From CAYREV01 sp964423345 (lineage in GTDB: Bacteria; Bacteroidota; Rhodothermia; Balneolales; Balneolaceae): a stretch of DNA of 10,270 bases. The stretch's first letter is position 1. Each line of letters starts with the position of its first letter. Positions 1 to 6,900 of this stretch are shown piece after piece. The translations under genes and the position numbers were made by a program. The notes beneath the pieces are model-generated. The model had not been told where the DNA came from and made no database searches. It saw only the letters and a program-made list of their open reading frames with translations. The stretch covers positions 1 through 10,270 of the forward strand of contig CAYREV010000047.1 of the NCBI GenBank assembly GCA_964423345.1, read 5' to 3'.

Positions 1-792
1 GGAGTGGGTCAGGCGCTCGACGACCTCCATGGGCAGGTCGTAGTCGTCCAGGGAGAGGCGAGCCACCGGCCGGGTGGCGGTGATCTCGATGGCATCGCTG
101 AAGGGCGGGCGCCCGATGGCCACGCGGATCGCACCCAGCTGGCAGACGACCGCACCGGGGCGCTCGATCTCCACGAAGCTGTCGGGGTTGCGGCGGGCAG
201 CCTCGATGATCTCGCGGGCCATGGCCGAGATCTCGGCGTGCTCGAGGATGCGGTCGCCTCGGTCCAGGCGCCGGTTGCCAGGGGTGCCCGTCTTGCGGAC
301 CACCGGCGAGCCAGCCTTGAGGTGGACGCTCATGACGTCGTCCTCGAAGTAGGAGACGAGCTCCAGGGAGTCGATGTCCGGCTCCTCGTCCTCGGCGTAG
401 GCGTGCAGGTACCAGACGTTGAGGCCCCGGGCCCGGGAGACATGCGCCTGGACCCGGTCGCTGGTGACCAGTTGGGCCCCCATCTCTTCGGCCACGTCCC
501 TGGCCAGCTGGCGAAGCGAGGTCATGTTCTCCTGCTCGAGGTCCCGGGGGTGGGGGCGTTGCCCTGAGAAGGTCAACCGGGTGTTCTGGACGCTGGCCAG
601 CTCCTGGAGCTTGCTGACCTCATCGAGGCCGGCCACGCCGGACTCGTGGCCTTGGCTGGCCTGATGCTCGAGCTCGGACATGACGGCCTCAGGGATCACG
701 ATCTGCGCGTCATCCAGCTCGCCTTCCTCGACGAGCATGGAGAGGCGGCCGGAGACCAGGACGGATGTGTCCGGGACGAGGGTTCGAGGCAC
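1..792 (-). CDS. PIN-domain ATPase, archaeal PilT/MJ1533-like family (3' end cut by window edge)
   Basis: This is the N-terminal 264 codons of a protein that resembles the archaeal family joining a PIN nuclease domain, a PilT-type ATPase and a KH RNA-binding domain, probably an RNA-processing or RNA-binding enzyme. The PIN domain covers about residues 4-125. It shows the first strand PDTSVLVSG with D8, the SELE motif with E40/E42, and LVTSDR with D112. From about residue 145 the motifs KTGTPG, IGRPPFSDA, ITATRPVA and LSLDDYDLP match the linker leading into the ATPase. The Walker A loop and KH domain would lie beyond the left edge. I chose the GTG at 792-790 because an in-frame TAG lies at 816-814, no better start falls between them, and the PIN first strand begins straight after it. 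A TATA-like box lies 27 bases upstream. A conserved acidic PIN residue seems replaced by R94. The family call is fairly sure; the biochemical role in this organism is inferred. Confidence 0.85.
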   Translation of the reverse strand, partial: MPRTLVPDTSVLVSGRLSMLVEEGELDDAQIVIPEAVMSELEHQASQGHESGVAGLDEVSKLQELASVQNTRLTFSGQRPHPRDLEQENMTSLRQLARDVAEEMGAQLVTSDRVQAHVSRARGLNVWYLHAYAEDEEPDIDSLELVSYFEDDVMSVHLKAGSPVVRKTGTPGNRRLDRGDRILEHAEISAMAREIIEAARRNPDSFVEIERPGAVVCQLGAIRVAIGRPPFSDAIEITATRPVARLSLDDYDLPMEVVERLTHS

Positions 793-814
793 GTGGCCAG
801 GTAAGCCAGCCCCC

Positions 815-824
815 TACTTCAAAG
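815..824 (-). promoter_or_regulatory. TATA-like box of the PIN-ATPase gene
   Basis: The minus-strand decamer CTTTGAAGTA is centred about 27 bases upstream of the GTG start at 792, the spacing expected for a leaderless archaeal transcript. It lies in the 74-base gap after alaX, so the ATPase gene can be transcribed on its own. The same CTTTGA core occurs upstream of alaX. The box is weak and could be chance; no transcription start data are available. Confidence 0.4.
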
Positions 825-866
825 CGAGGGCCCGACAGGCCACCACGCGAGAGGCGCCAAGGGGGC

Positions 867-1555
867 TCAGGCCAGGTCGTAGACGATGCGCGTGCGGCCC
901 GATCCCTTGTTCTCGGTGCGAAGGATGCGCATCTGGCCGATCTCACCGGTCGAGGAGACATGCGTGCCGGCGCACGGGCAGATGTCCACCTCCGGGATCT
1001 CGACGACGCGCAGCGTCTTGATGAAGTCGGGGATGNNNNNNNNNNGCGGTCCTCCTCGTACCCCTTGACCTCGATGTCCGCGTCGAAGACGTCGTTGCAG
1101 GCCGACTCGATGTCCGCCAGGTCGGCGTCGCTGAACCCATCGACGTCGAAATCGACCCGGGAGTAGTCGGTGCTGATGTTGTTGCCCTTGGTCTGAGCCC
1201 CGTCGAACTGCTCGTAGACCACGGCGGAGAGCACGTGCTGGCTGGTGTGCATCCGCATGAGCTGGTGGCGTCGCTGCCAGTCGAGCTCGCCCTTGACCTC
1301 GGTGCCGGGCTCGGGCAGCTGCCCGTCGAGCTTGTGCAGGGGCGTGCCCTTCTTCTTGCGCACATCGACGACCTTGGCCTGGCCGTCCTCCCAGGAGAGC
1401 TGGCCGGTGTCGTGAGGTTGGCCGCCGCCGGTGGCGTAGAAGAGGGTGCGGTCCAGTTGGAGGTGGTGCTCGCTGGCGTCCACCACGCGAGCCTGGAAGG
1501 TCTTCTGGTAGGCCTTCTCGGGCTCGGGCAGGTAGAGGACCTCGGTGTCGGGCAT
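867..1555 (-). CDS. alaX: Alanyl-tRNA editing protein AlaX, medium type (interrupted by assembly gap)
   Basis: This is a stand-alone homologue of the editing domain of alanyl-tRNA synthetase. The family hydrolyses mischarged Ser-tRNA(Ala), and sometimes Gly-tRNA(Ala), in the cytoplasm. The N-terminal part (170 codons, 1555-1046) has the YATGGGQPHDTG glycine-rich loop at about residues 40-51 and the zinc motif HTSQH with H103 and H107. After the gap, 55 codons (1034-870) carry the second zinc motif CPCAGTH (Cys near 974-972, His near 962-960) and STGEIG, then stop at TGA 869-867. The two halves are in different frames only because the N run has an arbitrary length, so I read this as one intact gene and not a frameshift. 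The presence of the GGG loop domain together with the short C-terminus points to the AlaX-M subtype. ATG 1555 fits family N-termini and has a TATA-like box 27 bases upstream. Confidence 0.9.
1036..1045. other. Assembly gap (10 Ns) inside alaX
   Basis: Ten undetermined bases separate the two zinc-motif halves of alaX. For the reading frame to be continuous, the true number of missing bases must leave remainder 2 on division by 3 (for example 11 or 14), so the 10 shown cannot be the real length. No internal stop is visible on either side. Confidence 0.95.
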
Positions 1556-1578
1556 CAGGCCCCTTGAGATGGCTTGGC

Positions 1579-1587
1579 GTCAAAGAG
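1579..1587 (-). promoter_or_regulatory. TATA-like box of alaX
   Basis: The minus-strand sequence CCTCTTTGAC ends at about 1579 and is centred about 27 bases upstream of the ATG at 1555. It shares the CTTTGA core with the box before the PIN-ATPase gene. There is no clear Shine-Dalgarno sequence before the ATG, which fits a leaderless transcript. Support is spacing and similarity only. Confidence 0.4.
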
Positions 1588-1593
1588 GTTACG

Positions 1594-1605
1594 GGGGACA
1601 TCCCC
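1594..1605. repeat. Short inverted repeat between alaX and the methyltransferase gene
   Basis: GGGGA-CA-TCCCC is a perfect 5-2-5 inverted repeat between the two divergent TATA-like boxes. It could be an operator half-site pair, but in GC-rich DNA of this length a chance match is quite possible. Confidence 0.25.
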
Positions 1606-1628
1606 GCGCTACCGTTGCTTCCACCAAC

Positions 1629-1638
1629 GCTTTACCTA
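1629..1638 (+). promoter_or_regulatory. TATA-like box of the O-methyltransferase gene
   Basis: GCTTTACCTA is centred about 25 bases upstream of the GTG at 1658. This location is inside the longer open frame that begins at ATG 1574, which argues that the longer frame is not the real coding start. The box is the most AT-rich patch of this divergent spacer. Confidence 0.4.
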
Positions 1639-1657
1639 CAGAGCCTTCTCCTGCTGC

Positions 1658-2293
1658 GTGGCCAACTTCGTGAACGAGCGCGCGGTGGAGTTCATGCGGC
1701 GCACCTCAGCCGCAGAGGACGGCGTGCTGGCCAGCATCCGCGCTCAGGTCGCCAAGGAGGATCTGCCGAGCATCACGCCAGAGGCCGGGAACTTCCTCCA
1801 GGTGCTGATGATGTCCATCGGAGCCGAGCGCGTGCTCGAGATCGGCACCTGCCTCGGCTACTCGGCGGTCTGGATCGCCCGGGGCATGGCCGAGGGTGGC
1901 CGCCTCCAGACGATCGAGGTCGACAAGGAACGCGCCGAGCAGGCCCGGGAGTGGATCGAGAAGGCCGAGCTCTCGCACAAGGTCGAGGTCATGGCCGGCA
2001 AGGCCCTCGGCGTGCTGCCCACGCTGCCGACCAAGCGCTACGATGCGGTGTTCCTCGACGCCGACAAGGAGCAGATGTCCACCTACCTGGACTTCGCCGT
2101 GCGCCTGCTCCGGCACGGGGGCCTCGTCATCGCCGACAACGTCTTCTGGCACGGCTCCACCTTCTCGGACCAGGTGAACATCCAGGGAGCCGAGGAGATG
2201 CGCCAGTTCGTCAAGGAGGCGCTGAACCACCCGGACCTGGAGACGACGATCCTACCGCTGGGCGATGGCCTGATGGTCGCCTACCGCCGGTGA
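1658..2293 (+). CDS. SAM-dependent O-methyltransferase, family 3 (COMT/CCoAOMT-like)
   Basis: This 211-residue cytoplasmic enzyme should transfer a methyl group from S-adenosylmethionine to a hydroxyl, probably of a catechol-like small molecule, with a divalent metal. The Rossmann motif I is VLEIGTCLGYSAVWIA (residues 59-74), and TIEVD at 85-89 places the acidic ribose-binding residue. The metal ligands characteristic of the family are visible as D134 in FLDADK and D160-N161 in IADN. The frame is open back to ATG 1574, but the extra 28 residues (arginine- and cysteine-rich) look nothing like family N-termini. I chose GTG 1658, which starts the helix ANFVNERAVEFMRR, gives the usual family length, and has a TATA-like box 25 bases upstream. 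GTG 1670 and ATG 1694 are alternatives. The gene diverges from alaX and its end overlaps the convergent regulator by 13 bases. The substrate cannot be told from sequence. Confidence 0.85.
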   Translation: MANFVNERAVEFMRRTSAAEDGVLASIRAQVAKEDLPSITPEAGNFLQVLMMSIGAERVLEIGTCLGYSAVWIARGMAEGGRLQTIEVDKERAEQAREWIEKAELSHKVEVMAGKALGVLPTLPTKRYDAVFLDADKEQMSTYLDFAVRLLRHGGLVIADNVFWHGSTFSDQVNIQGAEEMRQFVKEALNHPDLETTILPLGDGLMVAYRR

Positions 2294-2787
2294 GCCAAGC
2301 CCGTGGCCAGGTCCGGGTTGCAGGCCTGGCACGGGAGCTCGTCCAACGCGGCCTGGGCGCAAGCCCGGTGCTCGGCCGGCACCATGTAGACCCCCCAGGC
2401 CACCTTCTCCAGACCACCGGCCTCGACGAGCACCTCGATGGCCCACCGTGTGGCCGACCGGCTCACCCCCTCGTCCACCAGCGCTTTCTGGGAGACCACC
2501 TGGGCCTCCAAGGCGAGCTCCAGGCCTCGTCGAGCCGCCTCGGTGCACGCCGCGTGGATGGCCTGGGCCCTCTGGCACCAACCACGGCCGGTGGGGTAGT
2601 GATGGACCTGACGCTTGTCGCGGTGGACCGTCACGATCCCAGCCCGCACGAGCTGGCGGAGGTGGTACTCGGCTGTGGAGGGGTGGACGCCCAGGCGTTG
2701 GGCGACATCGGAGATCCTGAGCCCAGGCTCCCGGTGGATCAGCTGTCGGATGCGGGCACGGTTGCCAGCTAGCTCGGTGCTTGCCAT
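2281..2787 (-). CDS. Soluble winged-helix transcriptional regulator
   Basis: This 168-residue protein is predicted to bind DNA. The first winged helix covers about residues 8-68: helix RARIRQLIHREPG, then ISDVAQRLGVHPSTAEYHLRQLVRAG as the helix-turn-helix, then a wing containing VTVHRDKRQVHHY. This is the ArsR/MarR-like fold common in archaea. A second weaker winged-helix-like unit may lie at 96-136, with VVSQKALVDEGVSRSATRWAI followed by LVEAGGLEK. The C-terminus has five cysteines in all (C71, C81, C143, C153, C156), including LPCQAC, which might bind metal or respond to redox; this is speculative. I chose ATG 2787 over ATG 2802 because a TATA-like box lies 27 bases before 2787 but only 12 before 2802. 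The gene is divergent from the membrane regulator at 2894. No membrane segment is present. Its target genes are unknown. Confidence 0.8.
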   Translation of the reverse strand: MASTELAGNRARIRQLIHREPGLRISDVAQRLGVHPSTAEYHLRQLVRAGIVTVHRDKRQVHHYPTGRGWCQRAQAIHAACTEAARRGLELALEAQVVSQKALVDEGVSRSATRWAIEVLVEAGGLEKVAWGVYMVPAEHRACAQAALDELPCQACNPDLATGLAHRR

Positions 2788-2810
2788 GGCCCAAGGGCAC
2801 ATGTGGGGCC

Positions 2811-2817
2811 TCTTAGG
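2811..2817 (-). promoter_or_regulatory. TATA-like box of the soluble regulator gene
   Basis: CCTAAGA on the minus strand is centred 27 bases upstream of ATG 2787. It is related to the CCTTAAG box of the divergent gene, and its placement decides the start codon in favour of 2787. Confidence 0.4.
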
Positions 2818-2834
2818 CTCGGGCCAGGCCGGCC

Positions 2835-2846
2835 GAACGGGCGTTC
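2835..2846. promoter_or_regulatory. Candidate operator: inverted repeat midway between divergent promoters
   Basis: GAACG-GG-CGTTC is a perfect 5-2-5 inverted repeat centred at 2840.5. The centres of the two divergent TATA-like boxes are near 2814 and 2867, whose midpoint is also 2840.5. A dimeric winged-helix protein bound here would sit symmetrically upstream of both promoters. Function as an operator is inferred from position; no second copy of the motif was noticed elsewhere in the window. Confidence 0.35.
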
Positions 2847-2858
2847 AAGGGTCGTGGG

Positions 2859-2872
2859 CGAAACCTTAAGAA
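2859..2872 (+). promoter_or_regulatory. BRE plus TATA-like box of the membrane regulator gene
   Basis: CGAAA followed by CCTTAAG is the best promoter match in the window: an archaeal BRE-like purine element directly before a TATA-like box. The box is centred 27 bases upstream of ATG 2894, which supports that start over the in-frame GTG at 2879 and implies a leaderless transcript. Confidence 0.5.
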
Positions 2873-2893
2873 CAGGCCGTGGCGCCCTGTAGC

Positions 2894-3838
2894 ATGGCTG
2901 TTGGAGCCCTCTACGTTCTCGTCACCGCAGGTCTCGTGGCCCACGGCTGCCTTGGACCTGGCTGCCTGGATGACGGGCCTGCTGAGCCTGTCACCCCCAT
3001 CGCACCCACCCTCGAGGGAGCGCTACCGGAGGTGCCCGTCAGCCAGCTCTCGCAGGGCATCCAGGCGATCGAGGGTCTCGTGCTCGTGGACCTCTTGCGC
3101 TCAGGCCTGCCGGGGCCCGCGAGCCAGCTCCAAGCCGAGGCCACCGATCCATCCGGTACCGGGTGGACCAGGCGCCCGTCATCGGCCCAGGTCCTCGGTG
3201 ACCAGGGGGTCAGCCCACAGCACGACGCCGAGGGCCTGGCCGTGGATCATGACGTCAGGACCGCGGATCCCGGGCCCGAGGTCAGCGCCCACCCGGTGCC
3301 CACGGCCAGCCTGCAAGCCCAAGGGCACGGCACGGCCGCCCTACCCAGCGGCGTCGTGGCCGGTGCGTTGGCTGCCCTGGCCGCCATGGCGCTCTACCAC
3401 CGGCTCTCCAAGGAGGAGGTCCTGAGCCACGAGGCGCGCATCGCCATCCTGGACCACCTAGCCCACCAGCCGGGCTTGACCGCCGGCGAGCTGGCTGGCC
3501 GCCTGGGCTGCTGCTACCGGACCGCCCGCCATCACCTCGAGAAGCTGGCTGCCTTCGACCTGGTGGCCGCCCACCAGGCACCCGTTGGTGTACGCTGGCA
3601 CCTGCCAGGCGATGCCAGCAGCCTTCGACCCGCCTTGGCCGACAGCCAGGCTGCGGTCCTCGAGCTCCTGGAGGACGAGCCAGGCCTGCACCTGTCAGCC
3701 ATCGCCCGGCAGGCCGACATGGCCAAGGCCACGGTCAAGCACAGCCTGGATCGCCTTGTCGAGCTGGGCTACGTGGAGGATCGGCGTGTGGGACCGCTTC
3801 GGTGCTTCGAGCCCGTGGCTGGGCCCAGCCAGGGCTGA
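2894..3838 (+). CDS. Membrane-anchored regulator with two C-terminal winged helices
   Basis: This 314-residue protein looks like an archaeal one-component sensor. Residues 1-18 form a hydrophobic N-terminus (signal peptide or first membrane segment). Residues about 25-150 are a Pro-, Ala- and Gly-rich, probably disordered, extracytoplasmic region. A membrane segment follows at about 152-168 (GVVAGALAALAAMALYH). The cytoplasmic part begins LSKEEVLSHEARIAIL. It holds a first winged helix at about 178-238 (LTAGELAGRLGCCYRTARHHLEKL) and a second at about 251-307 (LHLSAIARQADMAKATVKHSLDRL, then LGYVEDR). The arrangement, a membrane segment followed by tandem winged helices, is frequent in Euryarchaeota and Thermoplasmatota proteins annotated as HTH regulators. 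ATG 2894 is chosen over GTG 2879 on promoter spacing and because it gives a cleaner hydrophobic start. The signal sensed and the target genes are unknown; autoregulation with the divergent regulator is plausible. Confidence 0.8.
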   Translation: MAVGALYVLVTAGLVAHGCLGPGCLDDGPAEPVTPIAPTLEGALPEVPVSQLSQGIQAIEGLVLVDLLRSGLPGPASQLQAEATDPSGTGWTRRPSSAQVLGDQGVSPQHDAEGLAVDHDVRTADPGPEVSAHPVPTASLQAQGHGTAALPSGVVAGALAALAAMALYHRLSKEEVLSHEARIAILDHLAHQPGLTAGELAGRLGCCYRTARHHLEKLAAFDLVAAHQAPVGVRWHLPGDASSLRPALADSQAAVLELLEDEPGLHLSAIARQADMAKATVKHSLDRLVELGYVEDRRVGPLRCFEPVAGPSQG

Positions 3839-3848
3839 CGACGGGGTA

Positions 3849-3901
3849 GAGATCGGAGAAGAAGGGGAGAGAGCGCAGCGGAGGCAGGGGCCCCCGCTGC
3901 G
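3849..3901 (-). terminator. Candidate terminator of the giant protease gene
   Basis: An 8-base perfect stem, CGCAGCGG at 3874-3881 pairing with CCGCTGCG at 3894-3901, lies 13 bases beyond the protease stop codon. On the minus strand the hairpin is followed by a pyrimidine tract (reverse complement of 3850-3873, rich in CT and TTCTT). Archaeal termination depends mainly on U-rich RNA, and this tract is mixed C and T, so the call is tentative. The hairpin might also serve the convergent regulator gene. Confidence 0.35.
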
Positions 3902-3913
3902 TGCCAGGCCCGT

Positions 3914-6900
3914 TCAGACCTGGGTGTGGGGGCCGCCGGGGCCGACGTAGTAGTCGATCACCAGGGTGTCGGTCTCGGAGCCCTGGATCGGGGCCGCCGG
4001 TCGGCTCGTGTCGCCGACGGTGATCTCCACGGTGTGGTGGCCCGGAGCGCTGAGCACGCCATCCTGCCCGATGGCACCGAGGAGGTCGTGCTCCAGCGTG
4101 ATGTTGGCAAGGCCGCTGGCATCGGTGGCCACGGTGAACGTGTCCGTCTGCAGCTGCACCTCCTCGTTACCGTCGAGACCTGAGTAGCTCACGGTACCGG
4201 CCACGATGGCGCCCTGGCCGGGTTGGGCCAGGTCGTCGGTCACGCTGACCTGAGCGACGATGTCGCCTGCGGCGAACTGGGTCGGGTCGTCGACGATGTA
4301 GACCCCGTTCTCATCCTGTTCGGCGCCCAGGATGCTCCCCTCAGCGAAGAGCGCGTCGTCCACGGTGACGGTCACCGTGTCGTTGGTGCTGGCGCCGCTC
4401 AGATCAGTGGCCGAGACGTTCACCGTATGGGTGCCGACGCTGAAGTCGTGCACGATCTCGGACCCGGTCAGGGTCGTCGTCCCGTCGATCTCCCAGGTGA
4501 CGCTGGCGATGCCGCGGTCGTCTGGGTCGGTGGCGCCCGCGGAGAGCGCCACGGTCAAGCCGTGGGGTCCTGTGGCATCGCCGGTGATATCCTCGCCGGC
4601 GTCCACGGTGGGAGCGGTGTTCTCGACCGCCGTGATCGTCCGGTTGACCTGGTTGATCAGCCCGTCGTCATCCTCGGCCGTGAACGTGACCGTGTGCTCA
4701 CCCGCTGGGAAGCTGACCACGGTGTCCCATAGGTCGGTGCTCGGGTGGCCGGTCACCACGGGGCCCTCGGCGGTCGGGGCGGCGAACTCGGCCGAGGTGA
4801 TGGTCCCGTCGGGGTCGCTCGAGATGGCCACGAAGCGCACATCCTCGCCAGCGATCACGGTGTCCGTCACCAGGCCGCTGGAGAGCTCGGTCGGTAGACC
4901 CAGCAGCGCGCTCGGTGGGAGCTGGACGTGGACGGTGCGCTCGGTGGTCACGGTGTTCACGCTGTCGTCAGCGGTGAAGGTCACCGTGATCGCCTCACGA
5001 CGCTGCTGTGGGACGAAGTAGCTGAAGCTGGCTGTGCTGTCCGTGGTCGTGACCGTCTCGTCGAAGATGTCGGGCTCGGCGGTCACGGTCCAATCGATCG
5101 TGTCCAGGTCAGCGTCCTCAGCGGTCGCGTTGACGTAGAGGCGCTCCATGGGACCGATCTCCTCCGGTGCATCGATGGTGATGACCGGGGGCGTGTTGTA
5201 CTCGCCAACGTTGATCGTCACCGTGCGCTGGGCCGTCTTGTCACCCGTGCTGCTGGCCGTGAAGACCACATCGTAGGTGCCGGCCTCGCCCAGGCCCGGG
5301 GTCCACGTGAAGACGCCGTCCCCGGTGCCATCACCCTCGAACGTCATGTTGGGGTGGGGCAGCTGGGTGTCCAAGCTGATCGGGTCTTGCTCGGCGTCCA
5401 CCGTGGTCACGTCGAAGGTCACGAGCTTGGACTCGTTGGTCGCCAGGTTCGTGGGAAGATCGACGAAGACGGGGGCCTCGTTGTCCACGATCACGGTCGC
5501 GACCTCGGAGTCCTGCTTGTAGGTGTCGTCCACGGTCACGGTGAGCTCGTAGAGCCCATCCTGGGTGGCGTTCGGGGTCCAGTTGAACGCACCGGTCTCG
5601 GTGTCGAAGGTGGCGCCCGCTGGCAGCGGGTCGATGCTGTAGGTGAGCGGGTCGCCTTCAGCGTCGGTGGCCTCGGCATCGAAGGTCACCTGGGTGCTGT
5701 GGTCGACGTTGATGGTGCCGATGGGCTGCAGCTCAGGCGGGATGTCCACGACGTCGATCGTGTCGACCGCTGTGCTGACCATACCATCGAGGTCGGTGAC
5801 CTTGTAGAGGACCTCGTACTGGCCGATCTCCTCGTAGCTGTGGTCCGGGTCCTCGAAGATGCTCACGGCACCGTCACCGAAGTCCCACTGGTGGAGCAGG
5901 ATGGGCTTGCTGCCCGCCTCGGCGGTGCTCGTGAAGTCCACTGTGTCCAGGCGCGTGACCGTCCCGGTCGGGGCGCGGTTGAAGCCAGCCTCGGGCGCGA
6001 CCAGGCAGGTGATGCCGTCGGCGCTGCCACCGGTGAACGGTTGGTACTCCACGTCGTTGCCGGTGCCCCGGTCGTCGATCCGGGTCGGGATGCCGATGGC
6101 GTTGTAGACGCCCCAGTCGTTGCAGGTGGCATCGAAGGTCTTGCCGACCACGCTCTCCTCGAGGCGCAGGGCGTCGGCGTTGCTCATCGGGAACTGGTTG
6201 TCGTTCAGGGTTGGCTCCTCGCCGGCTCCGCATCCGGTGATGGTCACCGCGGTGAGGTGCTCGGCGAACTCGTTCTTCAGGACCTGGGTGGCGTGGCCAT
6301 CGCAGATCTCGAGCCCGTCGTTGTCGCCGCGGAAGCTGTTGGACTCGATGAGAAGACCGTCACCCCGCACGATGACGCTGTGGTCGTCCCAGCCGGTGAA
6401 GATGTTCCCGACGATCTGTCCGTTGGGCAGGGCGCCGCGGAGGCCGTCGCTTGGCGTTGTGTCGCCGACCGTGTTGGTCGCGCTGAGCGACGAGTTCATG
6501 ATGCGGATGTCGGCCAAGCCGCTGTCAGGGGCTCGGATGCCCATGAACCGGTGGCCGTCCTCGCCGCCCGTGCTGGCACGGATGCGGAGATCCTCCAGGG
6601 TCGCAGCCGGTGCGGCCAGGTTGACCGCTTGGACGTCCCCGGGAGCGCCGCCCCGGCGGGTGATGTCGAGTTGCTCGACGGTGACGCCATCAGCCTGGAT
6701 GTCCACCGCGGTGGTGAGGTCGATGGCATCGATCTCGGGTCGGACGGTGTCCCAGCGGCAGTTGGTCACACCGTGGTAGCACAGCTCGTCGTCGCGCTCG
6801 CCGAGCAGGCCGTCCATGTGGACGACGTTGTCGACGTAGGCCACACCGTCGCCGTTGTCCCACTGGATGTTCACAGAGTCCACCTGGTGGTCTCCCGGCA

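Noticed and set aside
4..567. 187-codon plus-strand open frame at the left edge
   Set aside because: The minus strand here encodes recognisable PIN-ATPase motifs (PDTS, SELE, TSDR, RPPFSD); the plus frame is its shadow.
840..1492. The 12-base string CCACCACGCGAG occurs near 840 and again near 1481
   Set aside because: One copy is in a spacer and the other inside alaX. No further copies or structure were noticed, so it is most likely chance in GC-rich DNA.
867..1555. alaX as a frameshifted pseudogene
   Set aside because: The only frame change coincides with the N gap, both zinc motifs are intact, and no stop codon interrupts either half.
1574..1657. 28-residue N-terminal extension of the methyltransferase
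   Set aside because: Its composition is unlike the family, it overlaps the likely promoter box, and the remainder already has the usual length.
1564..2772. 402-codon plus-strand frame across the methyltransferase and regulator genes
   Set aside because: It is out of frame with both genes and Arg- and Gly-rich. It crosses two genes that have clear family motifs.
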